64,000 nt of DNA from Imbricaverruca yamaguchii (lineage: Eukaryota; Arthropoda; Thecostraca; Neoverrucidae), in assembly GCA_034440575.1 (NCBI GenBank), contig JAOTOL010001661.1, positions 5,009,501 to 5,073,500 of the forward strand, in the 5' to 3' direction. Position numbers and translations under genes: made by a program. A model generated the notes under the pieces. That model saw only the letters and a list, made by a program, of their open reading frames with translations, was not told the DNA's origin and made no database searches. Below are positions 1 through 11,878 of this stretch, piece by piece; position 1 is the first letter of the stretch, and the number at the start of each line of letters is the position of its first letter.

Positions 1-303
1 CCGGAGGAGCGTTTCGAAATCCCAGAGGATCAGAAATGATCCTCTCGGAAATCCATATTTGATTTTGTCCCATAATTGCGCACTGTGATTGTCGATGCTC
101 CCAAAGCTGGCACGATACAGTGACGGGACAATATGGGTGCGGAAAATATATTTGTCAGGAATGAGAACGATGGCGTCAAATGCAGTCCTTTCGATCATTT
201 GGCCGTAAACTAGTTGAGGCCGTGTATCAGTTGAACATTGGCACCCACACGGAATGATCCCGTCTCACATGGAAACAATTTCTGCCAAAGGAAAATAATT
301 CAC
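1..303. other. anonymous sequence
   Basis: I see no gene, repeat array or recognisable element in this opening stretch. Open frames are short and have no recognisable motifs. Confidence 0.4.
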
Positions 304-593
304 CAGCCAAATGACAGGATCCCGCCAAGTTACGTGATCCCCCTAAATGGCGTTGTCCCACCAAATGACGTGGTCCCACCAAATGACATAGTCCCACCAA
401 ATGACGTGAACCCGCCAAATGACCTGGTCCCACCAAATAACGCGGTCCAACAAAATGGCGCGGGCCTGGAAAATGACGTGGTCCGGCCAAATGACATGGC
501 CCCGCCAAATAGCATGCCCCGTCAAATGGCATAGACTCGCCAAATGACGCGCGGCCCCGCCAAATGACGCAGCACCGCCAAATGACTCATTCC
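304..593. repeat. 18-bp minisatellite
   Basis: About 16 degenerate head-to-tail copies of an 18-bp unit of the form CGCCAAATGACGTGGTCC. Copies in the middle (about 361-420) are the most alike and those at both ends are more diverged, as in an old array. The unit is a multiple of three, which is why frames stay open on both strands; there is no other coding evidence. Confidence 0.9.
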
Positions 594-664
594 CACTATA
601 CTATGCATCGCGTAGTGGCACCCTGAGATGAGATGGATGGTCGTGCGGCGGAGGTTCGCCCAGC

Positions 665-1030
665 GGCAGGTCAGAGACTGGAGCGGGACGTTATCAGCCG
701 AGCGACAGGTCAGAGGCCGGAGCGGGACTTTATCGGCCGAGCGGCAGGTCAGAGACTGGAGCGGGACGTTATCAGCCGAGCGACAGGTCAGAGGCCGGAG
801 CGGGACTTTATCGGCCGAGCGGCAGGTCAGAAACTGGAGCGGGACGTTATCAGCCGAGCGGCAGGTCAGAGACTGGAGCGGGACGTTATCTGCCGAGCGG
901 CAGGTCAGAGCGGGCCGCTATCGACCGAGCTGCAGGTCAGAGCGGGACGTTATCGGCCGCTGGGCAGGTCAGGGCGGGACGTTATCGGCCCAGGGGCAGG
1001 TCAGAGACTGGAGCGGGACGTTATCGGCGG
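665..1030. repeat. 39-bp minisatellite
   Basis: Six full 39-bp units start at 665, 704, 743, 782, 821 and 860, followed by four units shortened by small internal deletions. Each begins with a GGCAGGTCAG or GACAGGTCAG motif. Two subtypes alternate in the first four copies (GACTGG...GTTATCAGC and GCCGG...TTTATCGGC), so a 78-bp dimer was probably the unit of recent amplification. Confidence 0.9.
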
Positions 1031-1558
1031 CCAAGTGCGGACCGAACGACGTGTCGATCCGCCGGCAGCCGGAGGCCATTTAGATTTGACGCAGCGGCTC
1101 GAACTGGATTCAATTAGGATTGATTTACTCTCACGAGTGCATCTCGCGGATCCTGGTGGCCGACGCTCGACTCAAGGATACGGGTCGATAGGCCAGTGGC
1201 TGTGGGATTAATTTCCGGTAGTGGAGGGCACGAACCCAAGATGTCAGTACCAGTCATGACGTAAAAATACGTCAACAATGCCACACATAAGTGTGATGAA
1301 ATCAGAAAAAAAAGCAGCAGTTGCTAACAAAGCATTTTGATGACACTAATGCCCAAACGAATGTTGATGAAAATTGGATGAACTAATATCGACGAGTGCA
1401 GTTATATTTCACAAGGCATGAATTCGGGCAGTCAAAATTCTGCTCGAGGAAGTCAAACCAAACCGCTGTTGGGTGTTGGCTTCCACGTAAATGTTGTAGC
1501 TGCCGGCCCCTGTCGATGGGAGCAGCTGCGGCGTCGTCGCGACCGTCTTACCACCGTA
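1031..1558. other. anonymous sequence
   Basis: Unique-looking sequence between two minisatellites. No gene recognised. Confidence 0.4.
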
Positions 1559-1697
1559 TCGTGTCCATCCCATCGTGTCCATCCCATCGTGTCCATCCCA
1601 TCGTGTCCATCCCATCGTGTCCATCCCATCGTGCCCATCCCATCGTGTCTTACCCATCGTGTCTTACCCATCGTGCCTTACCATTGTGTCTTCCCCT
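1559..1697. repeat. 14-bp minisatellite
   Basis: Ten head-to-tail copies of a 14-bp unit (TCGTGTCCATCCCA), the first five or six identical. The last copies change to TCGTGTCTTACCCA and then decay. Because 14 is not a multiple of three, the open frames crossing it cycle through frames and are fortuitous. Confidence 0.92.
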
Positions 1698-3718
1698 AAG
1701 GTGCACACAAACAAACAACAATTATGCTTGTGTGGCGGATGGCCAGCTACCTAGGGCGAAATAACAACCCCCCCTGCAGGCGGACGAGGGTTAAAGGGAA
1801 CTGAGTTCCACATTAACACTATGAAATTCTTCGTGAAATATCACAAAGCTGGGGAAGAGTTTGGCGATAACGTTTACTCGCGACACGGCCAAGTTTCACG
1901 GCCTCCTGCATGAAACAAATGTAATAGAGGGAGAGGGGAGGGAGAGCAATTCATACTAAATGGCATGTGTTTCAGAAGGATATTGAAGATAAACCGGCTC
2001 GTGTATGTCAGGCACAATGTGGGTCGCTCTGCCCTCGGGAATACAGGCCACCTTTCTTTCACATAACGTGTATTCGTGCACATCGCAATGTTGGATACCC
2101 AAGACTCAGAAGGAGACATACCCACGTGAGCGTGGAAAGCTCCATACTCAGGTGCGGTGAAAATCCAGACGGCCTGAATGTGCTGCACAAAATAAGTTCA
2201 TTTTACATAAGACAAGAACAGGTCTGAAAGCCTGAAGAAGTATGCTGCTAGTTCGATATAGGCGTGTGCTGAGAATGTCACATTCCATATGTTCTCAGAG
2301 GTAGAAACATGAATTTGGTCGGTGTGAGAGCACTTGACGGAACTGTCTTTTCTACTCAGAGGGACGCTATCGGCTTAAAAATTCGAAAAACGGGTGCACC
2401 GAACTTCCTGGTAGGGCGTTTTTTTGCGGTCAAAGCGGCACCACATCTCTAACGGGAGGCACATCCACCAGTTCCCCAAGGATCGTTGTTTGTTTGTTAT
2501 TTGAGTTTAAGGGCGCTTCGACCTCCCCAAGGATCCTCTCCTGCACGTGTTATAGATGCAGCATCAACATTGGATTGCACAGCACCAACATTCTCTGACG
2601 TTACATTGTTATCTTAACATGCAACACCGACAAAATGATGTGCAGCATCACCTTTAACGGTGTTCTTCGACTTACATCTTGACCTAAATCTATGGGCAGC
2701 GTTCATCTGGCCTTGACCGTCGCTTTCCTTGCAAAAACATACCAATATCAGGCTGGATGCTTCTCTTCATTGTTCAGCATTCTGTTTCCGCTCTCATCAA
2801 ACCAAACTTCGAAGTAACTGACTAGATGACTCACTGGCCATGCAAAACAGAAATAACAAGGTTGTTTTGACAGAAATCGTGAATATATCAGCAGACAGGT
2901 TCATGCATTTATAACTGTTGTTACACGGTTAGTACATCTGCGGAGTTAGTCACATGTTTTCCTATTCTGGCGCTACCTCTTGTAAAAATCAAGGTTAGAT
3001 ATATGCGATTAAAGGCTTTGTTGCGCCTCTTTACACCAATGTTGAAAGTTTTTCGTTTGTCAATGACGTTGCTTTTCATGTCCTTCATATGGGTATCACA
3101 GTACGTGTAACTAACAGCCCGCGATAGGTAGCTTTAGTGGGTGGACAAGAATTCGTGACGGAGGAGGGAAACCCGCTCACTTGGAGGGATTTTCCCCGCG
3201 GGAAGCGCGTCAAAGCGCGGTCCTGCCTGGAGTGATGGCAGTGGAGCGGGGACGCGAGCGGAGACTATGTGGAGACCCACCGGCCACTCGGGGACCGTGC
3301 ATCTATGCACAGGGAAGCGTGTGGCTTTCCATGCGCATGCTCCTTCGGGGGACGAGTAATTTAGGGGTATATTTCCCGTTTCACAACAAAAAAAAATTGT
3401 GGGTTCGAGTCTTGCCTGCCGCTACTCTTCGCCCGCGACCAATCGGCGTGAGAGATTGGCGACGTTGCACGACTCAACGGTCGACATGTCGTAAAACCAA
3501 TAGCCGCCAATAACCATCAGCGCATGCTCTTTCCAAACCCAAAGCACTCCGGTATACGCGATGAACGAGCTCTAACGTACGTGAGCTCCGATGTTACCCA
3601 AATGTTCGGGTAATTTGACCACGAAATACAAATTACGTACCCTACTCAGAGTTTCCAGTCTCCTTCGAAGTAGTCCTCTTCGCAGTGTAGTTTGCTTACT
3701 ATCTGCAGGGAGAGCCTC
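1698..3718. other. anonymous sequence, possible short SINE and tRNA scraps
   Basis: No gene recognised. At about 2,489-2,523 a T-rich motif resembles one at 20,233-20,268 and the 3' ends of the SINEs at 32.3 and 53.2 kb. At about 3,345-3,430 a sequence containing TTTAGGGGTATATTTCCCGT and, after an A-run, GGGTTCGAGTC resembles the D-arm and T-arm (box A and box B) of a tRNA, but no full cloverleaf can be drawn. Confidence 0.35.
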
Positions 3719-3958
3719 ACAATTTGTTTGTGATATTGTCCGGCGTTGTGTTTGTCGACGGTCGTTAAGAAAGCTCATCGTCATCTGCATACATTGGTCC
3801 GTGCTTGAAGCGTTTGTACCACACAAATGTTTTCAGTTGGCTCATAGCATTATTACCAAGCGCTTCCCGGAACATTCGGTTGAATTCTATAGCAGCTTTT
3901 ATCCCCTGAGATTGAAACAAAATTTGATGCAGACTCTCTGCTGTCTAAAGTCCTGCAT
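3719..3958 (-). pseudogene. mariner-family transposase N-terminal domain, decayed
   Basis: On the minus strand the translation begins with MQDFRQQRVCIKFCFN. After a frameshift near an in-frame stop it continues with a stretch ending MSQLKTFVWYKRFKHG, then acidic residues (DDDE), a stop, and RPSTNTTPDNI. This order (QR..IKFC, then an alpha-helical linker, then FxWYKRFxxG, DDD and RPST) is the layout of the N-terminal helix-turn-helix DNA-binding domain of mariner transposases, which binds the terminal inverted repeats of the element. At least one frameshift and two stops break it. I find no DDD/E catalytic domain downstream (below 3,719) and no terminal inverted repeats, so only a 5' fragment of about 80 codons remains. 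The family call rests on motif recognition by eye. Confidence 0.72.
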
Positions 3959-5832
3959 TTCACTCGGAGAAGAAAATCGTCGAACCACTCCAATACCATC
4001 CCACAAAAACGTGTGCAGCCCAAGAACGTGGCCTCTCGGCCTACCCGCGGCCTGCACACTTGCTCACAAAGTATAATGCGAGCTCTTTCTAACTGCACTT
4101 GGTTCTCGCCCGCTATTTAAATTCTCAGAACTTTTTGGTTGCACTCCCGTATTGACATTCTGAGTTATTCAATGGATGTTACTTTGGATTTGGATTCAAT
4201 GGATGAAGTTATTGCCAGCCTTGAAAATCCGCGTCTGCAGGCAGAATCATGTTAAACCCGGAACGAAACAAACCAGCACGATTAAATTCGCCACCCCTCA
4301 TCTCGCTGCGCTGCCAGCCGGCCGCGTTCCGCGCCTAATTTCGGGTCGTGGCACTTACGTGCAGCTGGCTTCGCGGGTCTTCAGTCGGTATTTATGGCCG
4401 GCGATGGCATCTGCAGCCCGGAGTTAATTACGTGCCGGCTACAGGTAGTTCGTACAGTGCTAGTCTTCAGCTGCAGTGCGCAGTAGAGCCGGGCTCGGCC
4501 ACCCTCCTCCCGCACCCCCTCGTGGATGCCCGAGGTAGACAGCTGATGGGACGACAAGACAAGTCAGGGACTTTTCTGACACGTCAATGACGTCCGCGGC
4601 TGTGGCGAAAGTCTCGGCGAGAATGAAAAATGTTGTTATCCCGTTGTTAAATATTTAGAAACAAGCATTGCAAACTTGAATGTGCGTTCATGCGCTATGA
4701 TATAAACACATATTGGTGGATCCAGAGGTGAATCTGGGGGTAGAGGGGCGGAGGGTATGCTTCCTTCCAATCAGTGCATCCCACCCCTAATTGAAAAAGG
4801 AAGTCCCATTGGGAAGGCCGAACTACACCAACGATGCTATTCTCAGCTTAGCGCATCACTCCAGGGGCTCGATTGCGCTGCGCTTCCGAAATTTCCATCA
4901 AAAGGCTACTCTCCCAGAACATTAGTGCTCCCTGGAAGCTCGGAGTGCACCTCATTCGAATGGTCGCTTCCGGTCGGTGACGTCCACTTCTGTACGGGGA
5001 ACTGGCGTTCTCTAGACGAGTGGCACTTTCCCAATAAAAATGTCTCCAATCCGTTAGTGTAAATAGTGCATGACGTCTAAAATATACAACAAACGAGCTG
5101 CATGGCGGCCTCAATTTGCATTAACGCCACCGGTAGGTTCAGTATATTCATGCGGCGGCAGTTTGCATTGCATGATCACGTGCAAAATAAGCTTAAGATA
5201 AATAACAGATAATTAACAAGGTAACAACAAGGTAACAACAAACAACAAGGTAAGTAACAGATAATCAAATTTCGCCCAGACTAATGCTGGGCGCTCCATC
5301 TTCGGTGGGGAAAATAAGTGAAAACACTTCAAATGCAATAAATACTGCAGATCGAATTCCTCAATCAATCAACACCTAAGAACTCTGCTATTTGTAGATT
5401 CATACCAGACCGGCTACCAAGTGTTCAGTATGCGGCATGTACCAACAAACGAAAAATCCTGTTGACGGTTTGCCACCTTAGACTGTCACCTAAATTGAAA
5501 ACACCCGAATCGAAATACTTGGTTCTTCTAAGGCATTTCTTATAACAAGGCGACCAGGTTAAAAGTACAAGGGTATTAAGCTAAAACATTAACAATATAT
5601 GTCAAACTTCCTCTGTTTACACTCCCATAAGGTTCAGAGCAGCGTGTTTAATACGGGGGGGGGGGTGCGAATGCAAAATGGGGCGCATTGCGTTTCAGTG
5701 ATGCATTACTTTAGATGCGTACCTATTGACTTCTTGTATTTCGATTCACCAGGGAATCAAGCATTCAGTCAAAACCTGACAAAGAAAATATTGGCGTTTG
5801 GTGGTATGCAGTTTCGAAAACGCTCTTCTTAG
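3959..5832. other. anonymous sequence
   Basis: No gene recognised. Contains a short AACAAGGTAAC direct repeat at about 5,215-5,258 and an 11-nt poly-G run at 5,655-5,665. Open frames of 75-100 codons occur on both strands without recognisable domains. Confidence 0.35.
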
Positions 5833-5860
5833 TACGTTTTCTCCGTTTTATTAAGGATCG

Positions 5861-6230
5861 TGTGTGTGTATCTTTGTGTTTGGCCAGCCTGCCACCGTGT
5901 GGCGATGTCGGCTGTTTCCGGAGGGCGTTTGTGGTGTCAGTATTTTGGTGCTGTTTGCTAAGGGTGAAAGGGTATGAGGAGTAATGTGGTGCGGATGAGT
6001 GGAAGCGAAGAAGATTATAGTTGCCTTGTAGAGGCAAGTTGTGAGACAGTTGAGGTGACTTGAAGAATGGTGCGTAGAGGCAGTAGAAGTTGAGACGTCT
6101 TGCAGGCATATGAAGTAGGAGTCGAAGCTGAGCTGGTGCAGAAGTGTAGTTTGCCAGTCCGGTCGGTGCCATGGGGTGGGGTGTAGTTGGGAGGTTGGGG
6201 TCGGGTCATCGCCAGTATTGAAATAACAAG
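5861..6230 (-). mobile_element. 5'-truncated LINE 3' end with target-site duplication
   Basis: This 370-bp piece is closely similar over nearly its whole length to 24,806-25,195, the 3'UTR of the LINE described there. On the minus strand it runs from ...GGCGATGACCC (about 6,203-6,214) to ...GGTGGCAGGCTG (about 5,884-5,895) and ends in a short ACACACA tail. The 10-bp sequence TTAAGGATCG is present immediately outside both ends (5,851-5,860 and 6,231-6,240), as expected for target-primed reverse transcription with severe 5' truncation. It carries no coding sequence; open frames across it are 3'UTR read-through. Confidence 0.88.
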
Positions 6231-6247
6231 TTAAGGATCGCTGCTAA

Positions 6248-6337
6248 CTACGTTTTACGTAATTTTACGTAATTTTATTTTTACGTACTTTTACGCAATT
6301 GTATTGAATAATTTTAACGTAATCTTACGTAATTACG
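6248..6337. repeat. TTTTACGTAAT short tandem repeat
   Basis: About eight degenerate copies of an ~11-bp AT-rich unit containing the palindrome TACGTA, lying between the LINE insertion and the second 37-bp copy. Confidence 0.65.
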
Positions 6338-6374
6338 TACGTTTTCTCCGTTTTATTAAGGATCACTGCTAAAG

Positions 6375-6477
6375 GCACAGCTCCAGGTGGACTTCCGGGA
6401 GTTGATACGGCACAGCTCTAGGTGGACTGCCGGGAGCTGATGCGACGCAGCTCCAGGTGGACTGCCGGGAGCTGACC
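6375..6477. repeat. 35-bp tandem repeat, three copies
   Basis: Units start at 6,375, 6,410 and 6,445; the last is 33 bp. Each contains CAGCTCCAGGTGGACT and GGGAGYTGA. Confidence 0.9.
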
Positions 6478-7864
6478 ATGGATACCTCCAGAGAGTCCTG
6501 ATGTCAGCATCAGTTGGGGGGCGGCCGAGGGTGGACACACTGGACGACGTCAAGCAGCGATAACAGGCATTAAGTACCGAGCTGGTGAAGGCGTGGTTAA
6601 ATTGATTACACTATGCCTGTCCAGCGGTGGAACCGTGGAATTCCTCCACCGTGCTGCTGACATCTGCGCACCTCTTGCACGTTGGTCGACGTTGGGTCCA
6701 ACCAGCCGATTTGGAGTCGGCTTGGGAGGGGGACCAAATAAGATATACCGCGGATATTTGAAAGCTCACCTGATTTGGATGGCTGAGGAACGGAGCATGA
6801 TATTAAAGCATGCTTCAATATTTTTTTTCTTACATTGTGAATAAAGCAAAATTTCCCCCAAATCAGGTCGGCTTGGTCATCAGGTTTGGCGCCAACTCCT
6901 AAATTAAGGTGCCAGTTTTCATCGGAAGGCTGCCTTTCGATGACTATTTCGGTCAAGACACGCACTCTCCAGCCTTTCCAGGGAATAACTTCAGCGGAAA
7001 ATTATAGAGCGGAGCGCTGTCAGACCTTTCCGATGGCACAACGTGGCACACCGATGGCACAGCGTGGCACACCGATGGCACAGCGTTTCTGGACCAGGCG
7101 GGACCCTCTCCGATCCGGGTGAAGTTTCGGTACATACTCCTCTGCCTCTGCCTCGACCTATCCGCCAATGCCACTTCCGGGCGAGTGCTGCCGTTATCCT
7201 TCACTGCCCGACCAATTGGATACACTTCAGTATGTGTTGGCATACACGAAACCGAGCGTGGCGGAATTAAAAAATGATGTTGCATCTCCCACTGAATGAC
7301 TAAACATAGCAATAAATATAACACATCGACTGAAAAAAATTGCTTCCATATTTGGTCTGCACCACTACCCCTGTATATGCATGTTCCACCACTATTGTAA
7401 GGAGATGAACAGTATGTAAACCTTTATGGTGCTTACTAATTGCTTATTAATAGCATTTCAGAAGAGAGTGGGTGGATCCACCACAAAATGCCACAAAAAA
7501 CACAGAACGATGGCTAAGCACCCGGAGATTGCAACGCTTTCATTTCATTCTTTCACGTAACTCCAATTTTGAAGGCAACAATAGATGTTTCGACTGACTA
7601 CAGGACGCCATCACCAGAAGCCACGAACTCCTGTTATGGCCAGTCTGGTCCGACAATCTGTGTGTTGCCGATGGGGTGGGAGGGTCAAAACACCCAGGGA
7701 GAGAGAGAGAGAGAGACCGTCAAAAGTACTCAGGTTTATACACGAAAATGGGCAGACCTCCCAAGCAACTACGGAGAAAGGATTCCTCCTTTGATGCTCC
7801 GTTTATACACCCTGATACCTTTAGACATACAAGAGTGTTCGGCTGACTATTGATACAAACAGGG
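6478..7864. other. anonymous sequence with a 21-bp repeat
   Basis: At 7,032-7,086 there are 2.6 copies of a 21-bp unit (GATGGCACAGCGTGGCACAC plus C), and at 7,699-7,716 a short (GA)n. No gene recognised elsewhere. Confidence 0.45.
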
Positions 7865-8340
7865 ATCGGTCCAGGACGTACGGCGGATGGTCTCACAATG
7901 TGATCATTTCACTCCGTCCAGGACAATCCACAACGACACATAGCGGTCCAGAGCGGTCCAGAACTCTCCGAGACTTGTGGTCGACGGTCCCGTAATACGA
8001 ACATTTCACACAGTCCATAACTGTTCACAGTGGTCCATAACAGTCCACAGCGGTCCACAACGGCCCACAACGGTCCAAAACTGTCCACGACTTGTGGTCG
8101 ACGGTTTCGTAATACGGACATTTCACACGGTCCAAGGTAATCCACAACGATCCATAGCGGTCCAGAGTGGTCCAGAACTCCCCGAGACTTGTGGTCGACG
8201 GTCCCGTAATACGGACATTTCACACGGTCCAAGGTAATCCACAACGATCCACAGTGGTACAGAATGGTCCAGAACCGTCTAGAACGGTCCGGAACTCTCC
8301 AGGACGTGCAGCCGACGGCTTCGTAGCACGGTCATTTCAG
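7865..8340. repeat. ~97-118-bp tandem repeat built from a 10-bp subrepeat
   Basis: Four to five copies of a block containing ACTTGTGGTCGACGG, CGTAATACGGACATTTCACA and a run of ~10-bp GGTCCACAAC-type subunits. The conserved ACTTGTGGTCGACGG starts near 7,972, 8,090 and 8,187, with diverged copies at the outer ends (about 7,870 and 8,310). Spacing varies because the number of 10-bp subunits varies. Confidence 0.85.
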
Positions 8341-8376
8341 AATCACTCGATCTCAGTCGCAACACCACCCTGCTGG

Positions 8377-8426
8377 GCTATCTTGCGATATCTTGAGCTA
8401 TCTTGGGCTACCTTGGGCTATCGGAG
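8377..8426. repeat. 10-bp tandem repeat
   Basis: Five copies of GCTATCTTGG-type decamers directly downstream of the previous array. Confidence 0.8.
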
Positions 8427-9738
8427 GGTTCACATCTGGCCCGGGTAAATTTTCCTCCGTCAGAAGTCCACACACGCCGACAGCACTCGTTGCCATGTCC
8501 CGACGCAGACACCCGACACCGCGACAAATCCCCGCACGAGGCAATCGATCCGGATCCATCTGTATCCATCAGGCTCCCGGCCGACGGGTCCGCCTTGGAA
8601 TAGAACACTTTGTCGCGATGACGTATTTCTCCGGGGACGGCAGCTCAATTCATGTCACGAGAAGCAATCTCGTGATTCATCGCACCGGGTCCCGGCTGGG
8701 ACTGGGTCGGCCCGGTCGGCGCACCTGCTCTGGCTGGCACCAGCCGACCGCGCACAACTCCGACACAACTCACTGCTGGGATCCAAGGCATCACGTCGTT
8801 CTCCTCACGCAGTTCACGGGGCCAACAGCCATGGTGCTATCTGAGGAATTACGTCGTTCTTCTCACGCAGCTGGTGGCGTCCCCATCTGCCTTGGTGCAT
8901 GCTTTCTTGTACAGCTTTTTCGTTGGCAAATATAATTTGCCGTATTTTTACTTATTTTCGTACAGTTTTCGTTATTTTCTTGTCACTGTTGAAAGGTCTC
9001 GTAGTGTAACACCATATGATGCCCTAGAAAAACGACGCCCGAAGAACTTCGCTATCACTGCTGATCCGTTATCTTACTGCTGATTCGTGCTCGTAGACGT
9101 AGGCAATTAGAATGAAGTTAGCAAGAATGTCGAGTCCATCTTAACATGATACACTTTGCAGATGAACATGACATCGTGCTGCACCCTGCGTGTCTTTAGT
9201 GCAATCATTTTTGTATATTGTTACTGGGGTGAAGAGTGCATCAACTGCATGGAGTATGCAGCGCCAGTGTAATTACAACTCACAAGATCGATTGGCGTAA
9301 CAGGTCACGAGGAAGTCATACGCAATGTAGGGTAAAGTACTTGTTGCAGCACAGGTCGACACATCCGTCCGCATCCGATGCATCCGTGAAATAACGCACC
9401 TTTTTAATAATAACGCACCACCTTTTTTCTGAACTCTAAGTATGTATAACGCTGTATCACCTCTGCCTGAGAAGTGTGCATGTACTAAGTTCGTTATATG
9501 CTGGGTGGCGTCGCAAATAATACAGTATGCTTGGCGTATCATAACATAATCGTATATTCATAATAACAATAACTTCCGGCTCTTGCAATAGCTGCTCTGG
9601 GCGTGCGCCAGGTAGGGCACCTTGCTGGATTGGCAAAGGCATCAATCAAATCACCAACGCTCCGACGCATGGAAACTAGTGTGGTTCGGATCCCTGCGGC
9701 ATCGCAAGCAACTAAATATCGGGAGAGAGCGAGACAGA
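8427..9738. other. anonymous sequence
   Basis: The open frames here, up to 180 codons on the plus strand (8,393-8,935), show no recognisable domain. No gene called. Confidence 0.35.
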
Positions 9739-9762
9739 CGGTCTCTCCGACGTGGCCCGGGT

Positions 9763-10286
9763 ATCGGGAGAGAGGAAGAGAGGAAGAGAGGAAGAGAGGA
9801 AGAGAGGAAGAGAGGAAGAGAGGAAGAGAGGGAGAGAGGGAGAGAGGGAGAGAGGGAGAGAGGGAGAGAGGGAGAGAGGGAGAGAGGGAGAGAGGGAGAG
9901 AGGGAGAGAGGAAGAGAGGGGGAGAGGGAGAGAGGGAGAGAGGGAGAGAGGGAGAGAGGGAGAGAGGGAGAGAAGGAGAGGGACAGACAGACAGAAAGAA
10001 GGACGGACTGTTCGGACGGACGGGGAGACTGAGGGAGAGAGGGAGAGAGGGAGAGAGGGAGAGAGGGAGACGAGGGAGAGAGGGAGAGAGGAGAGGGAGA
10101 GAGGGAGGGAGGGAGAGAGGGATGAGGAGGGAGAGAGGGAGATGTGGACGGACGAGAGGAAGAGAGGAAGAGAGGGAGAGAGGAAGAGAGGAAGAGAGGG
10201 AGAGAGGAAGAGAGGAAGAGAGGAAGAGAGGAAGAGAGGAAGAGAGGAAGAGAGGAAGACAGGAAGAGAGGAAGAGAGGAAGAGAG

Positions 10287-10288
<2 letters not shown>
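9763..10288. repeat. GGAAGAGA/GGGAGAGA octamer polypurine tract
   Basis: About 0.5 kb of nearly uninterrupted plus-strand purines made of GGAAGAGA and GGGAGAGA octamers. It is broken at about 9,982-10,025 by a GACAGACAGAAAGAAGGACG-type segment and at about 10,146-10,155. Long frames of 300-400 codons cross it (RERGREGE repeats on plus, SLPLSLSP on minus) only because no stop can form from these units. Confidence 0.95.
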
Positions 10289-10549
<261 letters not shown>

Positions 10550-10583
10550 GTCTGTCAGGCGGTCTCTCCGACGTGGCCCGGGT

Positions 10584-11878
10584 GCCTCCGAGAAGCGCCG
10601 CCTCGCCGACCGCCAGTGATAAACTATGTGCGAAATATGGTGGAATGTACCACTTTCTGAGCACTGAAGAGATATCCTTTCCAAATAAGCATCAACATGG
10701 TGATTTTTAATGTGTGTTTTTGAAGACTCCATGGCTCATTCTGAACAGCATCACTTATATAAATATCATGTGTCTGCTCATCATTGTTGATTGTGATACA
10801 CAGGCATCTTGCAGCACAATTATATGTGAAGGGATTACCTATGATGTGGTCTGTTATGCCATAGCATTTGTTAATAGCATGGTATCTTTTCATTGTCATT
10901 AACATACGTATACATATGTTAAGCGTTTCCAAAAATAAATGAAAAAACGTTAACCAATGAGTGCGCTATTGGCTGAAAGTTTAGATTCAAGAACTTGGAC
11001 GATATTTGAAGCAAAATCACTTGCATTGCAAATTTCGATATTCTACTGTGGTCGTTTCGACATCTCACGTCTAACGAAAAACCATTATTTGAACACTGCC
11101 GTATGCACCCGTCAGTATATATGGATTTTTTTCTGCACTGTTCGAAGTGAGGTCCCACTCCATTTATCGACGATAGGGTGAAATAACGTGTATAATTAGA
11201 AAATCGGTGCCTAAAGAAAACTGAGGAGTGGTGTTTTTCACAAATATAGATTTCATGCACAATTTTGGTTTCGAATGTTTTCAAAGTTTCCAGAAAAAAT
11301 AGATTGATACACGAATCCTAAGATATTGTATCTTAGCACAGCGCAACAGTCTCGTGTAAGACATGTCCCCTCGTTCCAGAGATATATCAGCTTAAACAGA
11401 TCAGTTCGTGGTATGCCATATTGTGTGTCACCGTACAGGACAAACTACTTGTCAAACTCAGAGCTCCCGGAATCGTGTTTATGGACTAGAATAATCATTT
11501 TGACAATGTTTAAGCAAAATACGAGGGATAGGGTGCTGCTGACGAGTTCAGTGCCAGTGGAATGATGAACGGATACATTAATGGAATGGATGGAAGGTTA
11601 TAATAGGCTACAGGCAAGGTATATTGTGCAAGGTGAATGACACCACTTGAACTCATATTAACTTTTTTGACTTATGTGCTTATTATGATCTTCATTTAAA
11701 ATCCGAAAGGGAATTGCACGCTCGTTGTATACCCTGGGCACAAGAAAGGTGCATTCCGCCACTATTTCGGAAGCTTCCGAAACGTTTCGTCATTCGACAC
11801 TTGACTTATATGTTTGAATCTAACAGCATACGATGAGCACTTCAGGTGAGTATTAGATATTATGTCGTGAGTAAGGGC
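10584..11878. other. anonymous AT-rich sequence
   Basis: Moderately AT-rich with many short frames on both strands. No gene or element family recognised. Confidence 0.35.

Larger units (their letters stand above)
5833..6374. repeat. 37-bp direct repeat; one copy split by a LINE insertion
   Basis: A ~37-bp segment beginning TACGTTTTCTCCG occurs intact at 6,338-6,374. It also occurs at 5,833-5,860, where it is interrupted and resumes at 6,241-6,247. The interruption is exactly the LINE fragment plus its duplicated target. The intact copy therefore shows what the empty site looked like. Confidence 0.8.

Noticed and set aside
3345..3430. tRNA-like sequence on the plus strand
   Set aside because: D-arm-like and T-arm-like parts are present but the anticodon arm is replaced by an A-run and no acceptor stem pairs. 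Not called as a tRNA.
8393..8935. 180-codon plus frame
   Set aside because: Low-complexity GC-rich sequence with overlapping open frames on the other strand and no domain.
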